From Porphyra umbilicalis (taxonomy: Eukaryota; Rhodophyta; Bangiophyceae; Bangiales; Bangiaceae), in assembly GCA_002049455.2 (NCBI GenBank), contig KV918769.1, positions 310,001 through 374,000 of the forward strand: a stretch of 64,000 nt of DNA. Reading direction: 5' to 3'. The notes under the pieces were generated by a model. That model worked only from the letters and a program-made list of their open reading frames with translations. It was not told the DNA's origin and did not search any database. Of the stretch, positions 1 to 11,180 are shown piece by piece. Position numbers and translations under genes: made by a program. Position 1 is the stretch's first letter. Every line of letters begins with the position of its first letter.

Positions 1-156
1 GACGCGCTACTGCGCCGCTCGGGTGCAACTCAACCCCCCCTATCCTACGTTTACGGTGGCAGGCCGCACCGTCTCCTCCCCGCCGCCCGTGTGACGCGTC
101 GTGATCTTCCGCTTTGAGAAGGCCCACACCACACGGGTCAACGCCTGAGCCACCGC

Positions 157-2643
157 TTAGCGGTGCCGCTGCCGAGGACCCGTGGGCCGCTCGCCCCCCG
201 ACTCGTCGCTGTCGTCATAGACGAACCGCTCGTCGGCAGAGGCGACGCGGTCCGCCGCCCGCACTTCGTCCAGGATACGACCAAAGTCGTCTTCCAGGTG
301 CGTCGCGCGGCGGAGTTCTTTGACGACCTTGACAACGCCGTCCATCGCCTCCCCCATCGTGCGGTCGCAAGACGTCCGCATGGACGCGTGCAGCCGGTCC
401 ACGCCACTACGCAGCACCCGGCTGATCGCCAGCCCCACGGCGCCAGCCTGCGCGCCGCCCGCCGCGGCCAAGCGCTTCACGGCCGCCGCCGAAAGGTGCG
501 CCCGGAGCGCGTCGCCTTCAGGCGCAATGGACCCCACGCGGTACCACTCGTGGTGTGCCGCGTAGGGGGGCTCCGCCTCCTGCCCCTCGGACGACCTCGG
601 GCGTTTCCCCCGCGTGGTCACCCCGCTCCGCCGCGACCCGGTGGCCCCCGCCGTCGACCGGGCCGCCCCATCGGTACCGGCCGGCGACCGGCCGCGCCGC
701 GCGTCGCCCGGTCGGGGCGCCGCCGCGTCGCCGTCCGCCCGCCTGGACGCTCCAGCAGACGCCGGCGGCTTCCACCGGCGCGTCGACGCCGTTGGCGGTA
801 ACCACGACCGCTGGCTACCACCCGCGGATTCCCCCATCGCCGCCGCGCCACTCCGTTGCGACGGCGCCGGCGGCGGCGTTGCCCGTCCCGGCGTCGGCCC
901 GCGCCGAGGGCGAGGCGTCCCACGTCCCTGCGGCGGTGTCCGCGTGCGTCGCGGCGGGGGCGTAGGTGACCGCTACCGACGCGGCCCCGCTCACGGCCGT
1001 TGAGGAGACGGCGCCCGGCGCGACCCCGTCGCCCGACGTGACGTCCCCCGACCGGGCGATCGTGTCCGCGTTGTCGACGCCGACGCGGACGGGGACCGCG
1101 ACGGCACCCAGTGGGCGTCGTCCCGGGCACGCCCCCTCGGCAACGACCGCGACGGGGACCGCGACGGCACCCACTTGGCGTCGTCCCGGGCACGCCCCCT
1201 CGGCGACGACCGCGACGGCGACACGGCCCGCCATGACGGCGATCCCGAGCCTGCCGCCGCCGCGTCCTCCCGGGCCGCGTCGCTGCCCCCGCCTCGGGTG
1301 GGCCCCGCCCCCACGTTCCCGGACGCCCCCGGCGGCCCCTGTGCCGTGGAGCTCTGCGACGTCGCGCGCTCGGCTTGACTTGGGACGTCGACGCCCCTAG
1401 CGTCCAACGCTAGTCAAAACCCGTATGGGTTCGCCGCGTCGTCCGCCTCCGTCGGCAACGGCGTCTGCCCGAGCGGCAAACCCGCAGCTGCCACCACGTC
1501 TCCCCATTTGGGGAGCAGCACCGCCATACCTTGGAGCAGCCGCTGCTGTCGGGCGTGCTCTTCCGCACTCCCCTCGGCCATGTCGTCCAACCGGAGACGC
1601 TCCAGCCGGTGAAGAAGGGCTGGGGAGATGCGGTGGACCCGCCCGCCGGCGAGGTTCGCCAGCAGCGCGATGGCGGTGAGCTGCACGCGCTCCACCACGT
1701 ACATGTCCCACAGGCAGCTGCGGTCGTCCCACATCATGCGGTCGTAATAATATGACAGCACGGTGGGGTACGCCACGTGCAGCCCCCGCGGCAGCTCCAA
1801 CACGCCCAGCGCCTGAGGCACGCGCCGCCAGCCGGCTCGGTTCAAGCCCTTGGCATGGTGGCCGGCCGTCATCAGGTACGGGACGTCGTCGCCCTTGCGT
1901 GCCCGAACGTCCACCTCCTTCCGCGCTTGGTTTACCGCCACGCGGTCGCCCTCCGCCAAAAGGAGCGTCAGTTTCCGCCCAACCCGCTCGGGTTTCGGCC
2001 AGGAGCTGATGGCCGGGCACTCGTACGGCAGGACCGCCCGTGGCGCCGCCCCCGCGTGCACACGACGGGCGTTCTTGTCCGCCGCCTCTTCGTAGTACTA
2101 CGCCGCCGCGTCCATCGCCTCCCGGTGCTGCGCCTCGGCGGCCTGCACGAACCCGAGGTCCGCCGACGTCCGTAGATACGGAAGCGACAACTGCGTCAGG
2201 TACTTCGCCGGTGGGGTCACCGCGTCCGGCATGAGGCTCATAAGGCGGCCCGAGCAGTGCGCCACCCACGGCACCCACTCGCGGAGGACAGCCTCGTTCT
2301 CGTTCACCCTCACGAAGGCGTACGCCGTCCGGACGAACCACGACGGCAACGCCGTCCCGAAGCGCGCCACCTCGCGGCTGAAGCGGACGGCCAACTCGCC
2401 ATCGCACCGCTGCGAGTGCACCTCGCGGATGCCGCCGTGCCAGTACGCCATGCGTACGCCGGCCTGCATGCGCTCGACCGCCGGCTCGTTCCGCGGGTCT
2501 GGCCCCGGAACCCGCTCCCGCTCCGGCACCTCGTCGTGGTCCGCCATTATGCACTCGGCGTACCGCCGCAGCCCCGTTCTCAACGCGTCCCGCAAGGAAG
2601 GCGCGATGTAGGCCATCGCCGCCGCTTCCCCGGTCGCCGCCAT
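157..2643 (-). pseudogene. Decayed copy A of an unrecognised ~700-aa protein family
   Basis: I do not recognise this protein. Reading on the minus strand, a 181-codon block (2643-2098) ends in an in-frame TAG. The same frame reopens at once (to 1414, TGA), then continues in the same frame as an SR-rich stretch (1407-991, repeated RSPS motifs). A different frame (837-157) gives a helical, charged C-terminus ending in acidic and basic residues. So there are at least two nonsense codons and one frame change. The block around 1765-1575 aligns by eye with copies B (15712-15515) and C (24797-24570): a P-x-V-x-x-Y start, a Trp/Tyr-rich middle and an L-x-x-L-x-L-x-x-(M/V/A)-A-(E/P)-(G/D) end. An upstream F-x-x-EV-x-R...YA pattern is shared with copy C. 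The order (folded region, SR linker, helical tail) resembles a nucleic-acid-binding capsid/Gag-like protein, but that is inference only. Confidence 0.5.
1091..1216. repeat. 63-bp tandem repeat, two units, inside copy A
   Basis: Two nearly identical 63-bp units (1091-1153, 1154-1216) differ at a few bases. On the minus strand each encodes 21 residues of the SR-like linker of copy A (R-S-P-S-R-S type), so the duplication kept the frame. Confidence 0.85.
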
Positions 2644-2658
2644 CCGACCAAGTCGGCC

Positions 2659-2821
2659 GCACGCCCACGCCGATGGCGCCCGCGCGTGCCGCCTCCGCCG
2701 CCGCCGACCGCGTCGTCCGCCTCCGTCGGCAACGGCATCTGCCCGAAGGGCAAACCCGCAGCACGCCCACGCCGATGGCGTCCGCGCGTGCCGCCTCCGC
2801 CGCCGCCGACCGCGTCGTCGT
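2659..2821. repeat. 102-bp repeat unit and copied tail of copy A
   Basis: A segment starting GCACGCCCACGCCGATGGCG at 2659 recurs at 2761 (period 102). The unit also contains a near-copy of 1437-1487, the sequence encoding the last residues of the second block of copy A (PLPTEADDA motif). The 3' end of the coding part was therefore duplicated upstream of its own start region, which suggests local rearrangement of the element. Confidence 0.75.
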
Positions 2822-2907
2822 CCCCGTCGTTGCCCCGCGCCGCTGGCGCCCCGCGTTCTTCAACGCTGCCCCCGCCGGTCCCCGCACGGCGGTATGTCCG
2901 CCTCGCC

Positions 2908-3079
2908 GCCGCTCGCCGCCGCGTGCTGCCCGCGCGCGCGCACCCACGCGGTCCGCGTCGCCTGGTGGCCCCGCCCGGCGCCCTCGCGCTGGCGCCGCTC
3001 GCCGCCGCGTGCTGCCCGCGCGCGCGCCCGCACGCGGTCCGCGTCGCCTGGTGGCCCCGCCCTGCGCCCTCGCGCTGGC
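2908..3079. repeat. 86-bp tandem repeat, two units
   Basis: Units 2908-2993 and 2994-3079 both begin GCCGCTCGCCGCCGCGTGCT and are almost identical. The period is not a multiple of three, so a conserved coding role is unlikely. Confidence 0.85.
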
Positions 3080-3866
3080 GACCCCCGCGCGGCTGCTCGG
3101 CCCGAGCGGCCCCGCATCCGTCCTTGCTGGCGGGTGACCGCCAGGTCTTGGCCCGAGGGGGGTGTTGCATTCTGCAGGGGCTCAGTCCAGCACTTATGCC
3201 CCTGCCGGGACTTGCGCCCGTCTCTCCGTACTTCGGATTGCGGCCTGTGGGACGGCTGTCCCTCCCTCAGTAGCCCCCCTATTCGGGCCAGGGGTTACTC
3301 TTACGTCTCTCTTTTTCGTCTGTTTTCGTCTCGTTATTACGGCGCCGGCCTTGCCCTGCGCCGCCCCGTCTTGCTCGCCATCTAAATCTTGGCGTCCCTC
3401 TCGAGTCCTAGCCTTTGAGCGCCTTTGCGCCGTCTAGGTCCTCACGGTAGGTTGACCCTTTAGGTCCTTCTCTTTTGTACTGTCAGTGTGGTTCTAGGGT
3501 AATTGTTCGCGCCTTCTTTGTTGCCACACACAGCGCTGCATCAAAACCTGGCTCCTCGCATCCCCAAAGCTTCGGCACCCAACAAACTTGACCGACGTGC
3601 TACCAGCCCCTGAAATGTGCATCGACTTGGGCATCTGCAAACAAAAAATGAAAAACACGAGGCACAGTTTTATAGGGAAGAGATACGCATCACACGGAAC
3701 TCCTCTCGTCCCCGTTCCTCCCCAAGTCCACTCGACTTCACCGTCACGGCTGCGGTGGAGCCAACTCAGTCGGGATCGCGGGCAAAACGCCTTGCAAGGG
3801 ACGCCCAGGTCCCGTCAACTTCGGCACGTGCCGCCACAGCTCAGGCCGAGCCTCCCGATATTGCCC
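3080..3866. other. No gene seen
   Basis: Base composition falls from very GC-rich to mixed after about 3290, with T-rich patches. Only short reading frames without protein-like character are present. No tRNA-like arm or clear repeat was found. Confidence 0.5.
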
Positions 3867-4769
3867 CTAGATCTTTGCAAGGGGGATGGACGCAAATGCA
3901 AGCACGTGCGTCAACCGGTCTGGAGATTCGGGGTGGTGGTACGTCAGATCCCGCACGTTGCGCTTGAAATCGGCAAAGGTAGGCTCAATGAAAGACAAAT
4001 TGGGAGAAAAGGGCGGCATGCGAAGAAGCAGGACACCGTTCAACGTCAGGATCTCGTCCGCAAAAGGATTGTGAACCGAGACGTTGTCGTTAAGAAGCAC
4101 ACAATCCGGCGGTTGGTCTGCCCAGCAAGCCCCCAGAACGTACCCGTTCATCCGCCGGGCCAATCTTGTGCAGAAAGCGACTCAATCGTCACCGGACTGC
4201 GCCGGCGGCACCTCGTTGATAGTCAGCTCCAAAATCCCGGTGTTGTTAGATATAGCGACAATTGAAGAGAAGCGTTGGCGGGGACGGGGATTGGAGGCGA
4301 GGGCTTCGAGCAGCTGGCCGGCCAAGGATCGGCTCCGAGGTCGAATCATCTCCGCCCCGTGAATGTGCGCTTCGTCCGTGACAATGATGCATCTGTCTGG
4401 GATATGTCGCGCGAACCGACAGTAAGCAACAACCAGCGCCAGGCTGCGCTCGCTTGTCAGTCGTTTCACTTCGTTGACCGAGAAGCCAATCAAACGTAAC
4501 ATTACTCCCAGGGATGACGCACTTGTTGGCCATCGTGCGTCCCAATCCGGAAGCAAAGCCAACCGCTTGAAGATGGACGACAGCTCCCGTAAAAAAATCT
4601 CCGGATGCGTTCGAACTAGGCCGTCCAGGGCACGCAGAAACGGAGCGTTAAGGCGAGCAGCGTCCGCGTGCCTGTTGTGGATTGCATCGTCTTCCCGAAG
4701 GGACCCGTGGCGTTGAAAGTTCGCCCACCACTTGTGGGCCGCAGCCAAACTGCAGCCCGCATGCAGCAC
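3867..4769 (-). pseudogene. Broken Tc1/mariner (IS630-type) DDE transposase
   Basis: Two same-frame blocks (4769-4182 and 4163-3867) are separated by an in-frame TGA at 4184-4182. The first has a basic helix-turn-helix-like N-terminus and then a beta-strand with the first catalytic Asp (IIVTDEAHIHG). The second has the second Asp in LLNDNVSVHNPF and the typical SPNLSFIEPTFADFK segment that carries the final acidic residue (the family pattern is S-P-D-L-N-P-I-E). This D...D...E arrangement is that of DDE_3 transposases that cut and paste at TA dinucleotides. The N-terminal DNA-binding domain looks incomplete (about 300 codons against roughly 340 usual). I could not locate terminal inverted repeats. 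It is a relic, not an active gene. Confidence 0.8.
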
Positions 4770-7520
4770 GATGGAGTCCCATGGAAGGCCCTATTGGGGA
4801 TTACCGATGACTTGCAAGCTAACAGCCAGAAGTAACGTGGCAGGTTTATTTGAGAGGCTTTCTCGCTAAAGCGCCGTCCGCTCTTGGCGTCGTCAATCTC
4901 ACGAGGCACCAATACTCGCCACAGTCTCACCAGAGAACGACGCAATCCGCGCAACCCCAGCGTCTGTCTGGGCCCAGGCTCACCCCGGCTGGCCGGGCCT
5001 AAAATGCGCGCCGGCGAGAGAGGAGCGCTGTCCACGAGGGGGGCCTCGGGTCTCTCATGGGGCGGGGACGGCTGTTCGACACTCGGCACCTGCGCTGTGC
5101 TGGGAGCGTGGCCGGCAAGTCCCACCAAACGAAGGGGCCTTCCACTGACAAAAGGCTAGACTCCCTTTTTTTAGATACGCTCCCGGTTCAATAACTGTGC
5201 TCCGAAAAAAAAGAGGCCTCAAGAGAGGAAACCGAGAAAAGGTGCAGCATCTACCAATCAGATGTGGAGATGTCGTCGCTCTTCTGTCGAGTGCTATGTC
5301 AGGATTTTGTTGAGGACATGAAGGACACAGCACACGCAAGTTAGATGTGTCGCACAACAATACCAGGAAGCGCTCACTTGAGAAGGCCTGTTCAGCTATC
5401 AAGAACCTTCAATCGCAACCCAGTGAGCCAGGTGGGTGGGCGGCAAAAAGCGTGGTGTCTCATGTCTCAGAGGGTGTGGAGCCAGCCGTCCGAATCCAGC
5501 ATCGTCGCCTGGAGCGCGCACACGCGTCGTCGCAGCTCCTGGATCCGGGAATATTTTTATCCCGACATGCGCGTTTGGCGCGTTGCTGACGGTGGGGGGC
5601 CCGAGGCACGAACCGTCGATCGCAGATTCTGGGGCCAGACGAACGGGCCGGCCAGACCATGCGCGCCGGCTGGCACTTCCGGGGGGGTGGAGATGGCTGG
5701 CAAACTCTTCGATTGCTGCGATTTGAGGCGGGTGGGTGGCGGACGGGAATAGCGGCGTGTGCGATACCCATGAGCGGGTGGGGCCAGCAGTCTAAAATCT
5801 GCGATCGCAGCGACTGGAGCCAGGTGGGCTGGCGAGAATGAAATTTATTGGCGTTGACCTCCTGTGAGGGCGGGGGGTCTGCAGTTTGAAGCCCTCGATG
5901 GCAGTGCATCGAGCCACACCAGTTGTCTGGATGGAAATTTCGCGGCGGCGGCCACGTGTGGGTCGGTGACGGCAGTGGCAATGGCAGCCTTTGGAGCCAG
6001 CGTTTTGACCTTCGCCGTCCTCCAGATGAGAAGCGGACGATCTCAGTCTTTCACATGGTGTTCGGATCTAACAAATGCTGCAATCGATGAATGAGAATGA
6101 CTATCATCGATACTGACTGATAGTTTTATGACTACATATTCTTTGCAGTCATACATGTGAGTTCACGACATATTTCATTCACGACTAACCAATCATAGGG
6201 GAGCAATCACGGGACTTTCTGAAGGCACTCATGTGACATGTCTTGCGTGCCTGGCATGGCGCGTGAAGTGATTCGGCTAAATGTTCTTAGCAGACTCGCT
6301 GCTCGCATCACGTACCAACTCAGAGCAGGAGATTTGCAACCACTCGCCCCTCTCGTCAGCAGGGTTCCAAGAGGCATGTCCCCCCCCTCGGGCGCCGGAC
6401 GCCGAGTGCATTCGGGCTCGGTTCGTCCAGTTCGCGTCCCATTCAGGCCACGATGGAAGGTTTCTCTCAGGCTTCACTTCAAAGATCTCGGGACGACAAC
6501 CGCTGTCACGATTGCACCTTCTTTGTCCAGCGATGCCGACAGCCACAAAAATAGGCCCTAGTTGGAGGACTGCCAAAGAGCAGCGCGATGAGGCAGCTAT
6601 CAGGTTCCTGTCCGAGGAGGCCTCCGATCACCCGCTGTTTCCATGGGCGGCGTCGGTTCTTCTTTGTGCGTGTCATCATAAGTCTGAAGAAAGACTTGTA
6701 AGCGAAACATCCCATATGGAGATCGAATCGTGTAGGCCAATCACGTAGTACCAAGATATGTTCGTAAGTAGTTATATGTTGCCATCATACGACGAATCGT
6801 TGCAGGAGAGACTGAATCGACCTCAACTGGGACTGAAGAGCCCCTCCTGTACTCTTCCTGTTCTCACACCTGATCATGTCATGTCCACATTCTGGCGCAT
6901 CGACAATACCGGTGGGCTGCCATTTCGGTCTGAGGTCGTGCCAAGCGAGGCGAGCGGACGGCGGCAGATGCGGCTGACTTCCACCCAGCGGGTCCGCTGG
7001 ATATTGGGCCACAGCAGGGGTGGTCGCCGACCAACCGGCGTCCTTTGTCGTGCTTTACCGGTATGTCAGTGTCGAGGGGAGCAGGGGAGTGGGTCATGAG
7101 GCCGGGCACCGCGTACATAAGGGGCCTGCCGGCCACCCATCCGTCGCCCGATGCGGTGGCGGTCGGGCGTGCGCTCGTTACCGCCGCCGCGGGGGGCGGC
7201 AAGCCCATGACCGCCGGTCACCCGCCGCGGGCGCCCAGGTGGCCCTCCCCCTTCCCCTACCAGCTGCCTACTGTGTACCTCACGTCAGTAGGCCGATGCT
7301 GGACGTGTGGGTCTTCGTTCAAGGCCGGCAGGGCAGACCGGCAGCCGCCTGAGTGTTCAAGCTGCAGCGTGGCAGTTTTGGCTTCCCACTCTGCCAAGCC
7401 AACGCGTGGGCGGGCGGCCAAATGGAAGCTTTCAGCACGTGGTGCCTCTGTAGCGCCACCCAATTGGCGGGCATGTACATTGACACGGGGTACCGAGGGC
7501 CCAAGATGAGGATCCGGTGC
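4770..7520. other. No gene seen; mixed-composition sequence
   Basis: This stretch holds only short overlapping reading frames of no recognisable family. The part near 6080-6230 is AT-rich and resembles intergenic or old transposon sequence. T-rich and A-rich runs at 5165-5215 could be an old transposon end, but no partner was found. Confidence 0.4.
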
Positions 7521-7784
7521 TCAACGTCGTGCAGGCCCACTCGTGTGCGACGGTCTGCGCCGACGGTGGCGCCGGGGGTGGCCCTCGCCACTGTCCTCGG
7601 CCTTCTCGCCGTCCCAGGTCTCAGCGTCGTCGCCGTCGCCGTCCTCGACATCCTCGTCGTCCACATCCTCGACCTCCTTCTCGGCGTCTTCGCCGTCGCC
7701 GTCCTCGGCCCCCTCTTCGTCCTCGTCCTCCGCCTCCTTTTCGGCGTCTTCGCCGTCCGCGTCCTCCTTGCAGTCCTGGGCGTC
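7521..7784 (-). other. Possible acidic exon or protein fragment
   Basis: On the minus strand an open frame of 87 codons runs from 7784 to a TGA at 7521-7523. It is very rich in Asp and Glu with short internal repeats (EDGDGEDAEKE, then a similar unit, then EDGDGDDAE) and ends in basic residues. There is no start codon, but the frame begins directly after CCCTCTTCTAG, a plausible 3' splice acceptor. It may be an exon of an unseen spliced gene, or simply a (GAC/GAG)n tract. No upstream exon could be assigned. Confidence 0.25.
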
Positions 7785-7978
7785 CTAGAAGAGGGCAGCA
7801 GCTTCGCTGACGAAGAGTCTATACTACGCGGCAACACTTCCAGTTGCAGCCATTGCACGACCCCACCTCTTGTACATGTAACTGTGGAATGTTTTCAGAT
7901 GACCACGTTGACTCACCCTGTTTTGCCAAGCGACGTGCTCGTGGAGCGCATAAAACCGGGAAGACGGACAAATGGCGT

Positions 7979-9718
7979 TCAACTCATGTGTGTGGCGCCA
8001 GGAGCAGTTTGTCTTGTACCTTCGTCTGACGTTACGCACTGCACCCACCGGCGCATTCCACGACAAGTTGCCGGCGTCGTCAGCAAATAGGGGAAAAATG
8101 GCCGACTGCCCCCAGGCTGTCTGATCGCCGCCCGGTGCAAGTCTTTGAAGAAGATGTACGAGCGCAAGGCCTCGCGGCCGCTGCTCTGTCGATCCCTGCT
8201 GCGGGGCAGATGCCCACTGCGCGTGATGTACTTCGGAACGAGCTTGAATCGTGCAGCGGCACCCGTGTGGCTCGCGGGTAGAAGGTGGTTGGCGCTTTTG
8301 TTCCGCCTGCTCCGCGAAATCTGCTGGAGGACATACTTGGATTCCTCCAAATGGCGCCCGTGCACCAAGAGAGCACCAATTTTGTAAAGCTTGTCGAGCG
8401 GGGTACCGGTGAGGGCTTCCGCCTCTGCATCGACCGCCAGCGTACCCTGCGCCATGAGGGATATTAAGACGTGAACCGTAGAAGGAATGTAGAGGCGGCA
8501 GTCCGGCATGTGGCAAGTCCTTTGGTAGTTGACCAGGCTGCTCAGGTCGAGAACCGAAATCCGCCATGGGCGTACCGTCCTGTGCCGCTGCACAAACGCC
8601 GCCTCTATCTCCAAGAGCCATCGACCTTCTGCGACGTTGCCCTCCAGCCAAACGCACGGGGGGCACAACGCAGCAATTCGCCATTATTTGCGGGGGAATG
8701 CCGCAATGCCGACAGGTTGCACCAGTGCCTCACAGGGCAATGGTACATTGCGGAGAGTCCTGTCAACGTCAAAGCCCTCGGGGTGAACGGGCTGTCGGTA
8801 AAGGTTCACGGCGGTACGCAACGAGGCGCTGGGTCTGGAGCCTTCGAACTTGCGCTTGCCCATGTATCGCTGTCCCACTTAGTCCTGCACTGCAGTAAGT
8901 AGCCGCGGCGGTACCCGTGCGAGCGCCTCGTCGGACGGTTCGAAGGGGGCAGACACGTAGATATTGGCGATCTTGTGGCGATCCTCGGCGCTGACCGCCA
9001 CTGCCGCCGCATCGTTGTCACTGCCTTCGCAACTGTCGTCGGCCGCGGCCTCTGTGGTGTCGGCGGCCGCGGCCGCCGCCGCCGTCTCACCCGCACTCGC
9101 CGCAGGAAGCTGCTGCTTTCGCCGCTTGTTTGGCAAATCCACAGACGCCCATGACGGTCCGCCAGGTCAGGAAGCCATTAACTCCCGGAAACATTTTAGG
9201 GCGGTGCCGACGGCTATCCGGTCGGCGTAGTCAGGCCGGGAGATCAGGAGAAACCACGCCCTTCGCCATGTGACCGAATCCTTGTCCGTTCCTCCGTCTG
9301 TGGTAGTCAATACCAATCGCGCCACGAGAAGATTGGTCGGCATCTGGGCGAGCTTGTCATCCGACGGTGCCCTGGATGGTGCCGAGCATGGATCGTTGGA
9401 CACAGTCCCGCGCCGAGCAAGACCGGGGGGCATGCTCCACCACAAAATCGTCCCTCTCGGGGCACTTCCGTCGGCAGGACGCATGACGGCGGTGGGGGCA
9501 TCCGTCACGGGGCTCACCTGGGGGTCCATGATGGAAAGGGTGGCGGCGTCGGCGGGAGCGGGACGTGTTGGCGGGGGTGAGGAGATTTTAGGTAGCACAA
9601 GTTCTGGACAGGACGGTGGGGGGGGGAGTGTTCCCAGTTCGTCACGTACAGCGTCGTGGCCCCACGCTGGCACCTGCGAGCCACCTGGAGGTGGCTCGTG
9701 CCGCCATACTGGGACCAC
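7979..9718 (-). pseudogene. Degenerate unrecognised reading frame, three in-frame stops
   Basis: One minus-strand frame stays open from 9718 to 7979 (about 580 codons) except for TGA at 9167-9169, TAA at 8879-8881 and TAA at 8684-8686. The first segment is Pro/Thr-rich, the second contains an Ala run and acidic residues, and the last 229 codons look like a folded, Cys/His-containing domain (CPPCVWLEGN, then HMPDCRLYIP). I do not recognise a family. The opposite strand shows no comparable frame. Its setting among transposon relics suggests a decayed mobile-element protein, but this is inference. The upstream end overlaps the palindromic repeats at 9665-9860. Confidence 0.35.
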
Positions 9719-9860
9719 CTGAACGGGTTGATCCGCGGAGATTGGACAGCCTTCTGGTGCCTATCTGACCACCTGGAGTGACCACCTGGAGTGTCCTGGT
9801 GACTCGCCGACACCTGCGAGCCACCTGCAGGTGGCTCGTGCCGCCACGCTGGAACCACCT
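9665..9860. repeat. 56-bp direct repeat carrying a 22-bp palindrome
   Basis: Segments 9665-9720 and 9805-9860 are about 88% identical. Each contains a palindrome: 9817-9838 is a perfect 22-bp inverted repeat (arm CGAGCCACCTG), and 9677-9698 is the same with two central mismatches. The spacer also has GACCACCTGGAGT twice. The arms contain CACCTG (E-box type) cores. Confidence 0.8.
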
Positions 9861-9994
9861 CACCGACGGTCCGGCGTTCCCGCGTAAGAGGATAGCTTCT
9901 TCGTGATGCTGGCTACTGTTTCCCGATCGGTATACCGACTTAACGATGTCCTACCGATATCTCGAAAACCTAATTATTCTTTATACCTCCAACT

Positions 9995-10159
9995 TTCCCT
10001 GGCCTTCATGACAGGGTGCTCCCAGAGTGTAGTGATGCACACATATACTTAAATCAAGGGCCTTGCTCTCCGTTTCAGAGCTGGCAGTCTGCATTCGTGT
10101 CCTCAGGGATCTGAGAGCGTTTCAGTGTGGGAAATGTCGCGATGACGCTAAAAGCGAAT
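9995..10159 (-). repeat. Dispersed 165-bp repeat, copy 1
   Basis: The reverse complement of this stretch matches 51371-51535 at roughly 88% by eye over its whole length, ending at GGCCAGGGAA in both. The other copy covers the stop codon and 3' flank of the SANT/Myb-like gene, so this may be a detached end of the same transposon family. Confidence 0.75.
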
Positions 10160-10707
10160 GGAGATACGTGGCTGAGAAGGACTGTCCTGCAACCGGGGTC
10201 ACAGGGCCCGGATGGCCTGCCCCTTTTCCCCCCCAAACCGCCCCGAGTTGCTCGCGGCGACCGCGCGCAGTGATCGTCAGAGTGAGACGCGCACACGATA
10301 ACCCGAGGTTGATTGTACCTGTGCGCCGGCTTCTAATGCGGCGGCTCGTGGGCGGCTTCTGATGCCATCTAGTGGCGCGGTTAGAGGCGCCCCGCCGCCA
10401 AGCGGTCGCTCCCACCCGCCCGCCCGTGTGCCGTTTCGGCCGCGCCCCACGCCGTGCGCACGTGCGCTGCACGGCAGAGTGATAGCCCCTTCCGTGGGCG
10501 TCGCAAGATGCCAGCGGGCCGCCGCAGCTGCGGTGGCGGCGGCGGTGCCCCTTTCCCCGCCCCACGTCCCCCCCGCCACGGCAACGTGGCTGTACGTTTC
10601 CCTGAGCGCGCTCGCGGCTGTTGTGCCGGCCTATGTGCCCGATGTCGATCCGTGAGCGAGTGCGCGACCGCCCTGAAGGCCAGGGTCATGCCCGCACGTG
10701 CCTGGAA

Positions 10708-10771
10708 TTGCAAAAGAGTTCCAAATCGGCCTCTGCGGGGTCGTAGAGGCCGACTTGGAACTCTGTTGCAA
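10708..10771. repeat. 27-bp stem hairpin
   Basis: Arms 10708-10734 and 10745-10771 are inverted copies with two mismatches (outer arm TTGCAAAAGAGTTCC against TTGCAACAGAGTTCC) around a 10-nt loop. It could be a short fold-back element or a small-RNA-like precursor. Nothing in the flanks decides between these. Confidence 0.7.
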
Positions 10772-11180
10772 CTGTGGGAGTGCGGAATGTTTGGACCCCC
10801 AGATATATGTGGAAATCGTCGCTGCCACCGTTTCTTCAGATGAATCCGGTTGAGTCGGTGCGTGCAAACCTGGGCTGTCGCGCTTCCCCTCCAGACCATG
10901 CACAATCGAACCATCGGCGCAAGCTCTGCGAGTGGACAACACCCATCGCATGGTTGCTGAAGAAAGACCCCGCAGGAGGTGAGCAAGGAAAGCCCTTTTA
11001 GGTAGGCCCAACGTCGGTCCTCCCCTCCTCCCCCTCACAGATAGCCAGCCAGCGGCAATTTCTTCTTGCAATTTCGAGAAAAAGGCGCCCTGTTGGCACC
11101 ACAGTGGTTCCGCACTTTCGCTCTCTACATGGGAGAATGAATGTGAGGATCCAGAGAGGCCATGTACACTTCCGCGGCTC

